This document shows, piece by piece, positions 63,894 to 64,000 of a stretch of 64,000 bases of DNA. Position 1 is the stretch's first letter, and each line of letters starts with the position of its first letter. This DNA is from Cladophialophora immunda (lineage: Eukaryota > Ascomycota > Eurotiomycetes > Chaetothyriales > Herpotrichiellaceae): the NCBI RefSeq assembly GCF_000835495.1, contig NW_015622542.1, forward strand, positions 704,485-768,484, given 5' to 3'. The notes under the pieces were generated by a model. That model did no database searches, was not told where the DNA came from, and was given only the letters and a program-made list of their open reading frames with translations. The translations under genes and the position numbers were made by a program.

Positions 63894-64000
63894 GAACGGA
63901 AGATAAGCCTTCCCCTTTCCACTTTTCGTCATCGCCATCATAACTGCAACAACGGGCGCTTTTGCGAAAGGAATTACGCAAAATCTTTCACATATCGTTA

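Noticed and set aside
1..64000. Starship mobile element (DUF3435 tyrosine-recombinase captain, DUF3723, ferric reductase)
   Set aside because: A patatin gene made me look for one, but no captain recombinase, DUF3723 or ferric reductase is recognisable in either strand, and no element ends were found.
1..64000. CRISPR arrays, bacterial operons, rRNA or tRNA genes
   Set aside because: The sequence has spliceosomal introns and fungal protein families. I saw no regularly spaced repeats and no convincing cloverleaf by eye, though a tRNA scan was not run.

Overview
The window looks like an accessory region of a filamentous ascomycete (Pezizomycotina, probably Eurotiales such as Aspergillus or Penicillium). 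The evidence is: short spliceosomal introns of about 45-80 bp with GTAAGT/GTGAGT donors and CTAAC-like branch sites, both strands used, long gene-poor stretches, a heterokaryon-incompatibility (HET) fragment, LaeA-like methyltransferases, a GH128 glucanase, and duplicated sequence whose differences are mostly C-to-T and G-to-A, as expected from repeat-induced point mutation (RIP). The species assignment is inference. All exon boundaries were read by eye.

Layout. 1-9.5 kb: small unknown genes, a protein with three 14-residue tandem repeats (6723-7517) and a 659-residue protein on the minus strand (7546-9525) with a 62-bp hairpin just upstream. 10-13 kb and 28-30 kb: dispersed, decayed copies of one repeat family, each followed by an unknown open reading frame. 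14.8-18.6 kb: an intact LaeA-like methyltransferase and an ABC half-transporter. 19-23.3 kb: a repeat-bearing ORF, a BCS1-like AAA ATPase and an unknown 287-residue protein. 24-27.2 kb: a C2H2-like fragment, a 52-bp perfect palindrome, a tiny membrane protein, a decayed second LaeA-like gene and a small gene with a RIP-mutated copy at 30.9-31.2 kb. 33.1-34.1 kb: a secreted GH128 beta-1,3-glucanase.

34.7-38.9 kb holds a six-exon patatin-like phospholipase with a RING-like zinc-binding insert, divergent from a small Cys-rich protein. 40.9-41.5 kb encodes a secreted Ser/Thr-rich wall-type protein. 42.7-52.7 kb is one giant gene of the DUF6606/DUF3638/DUF3645 family (about 3,270 codons), with a nucleotide-binding-like MGEGKT motif and a DESH box. 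It carries two single-base frameshifts in homopolymers near its 3' end. A HET-domain remnant follows directly.

53.4-63.9 kb is a dense island of unknown, mostly coiled-coil or low-complexity genes. Each of the five multi-exon models here could be resolved (630, 214, at least 352, 304 and 139 residues), and there is a 55-residue membrane protein. Two of them (57250 and 62775, minus strand) share a tiny first exon and a similar N-terminal pattern and look like divergent paralogues. The patatin, giant DUF3638 and HET genes together resemble a fungal self/non-self neighbourhood, but no gene in the window proves that role.
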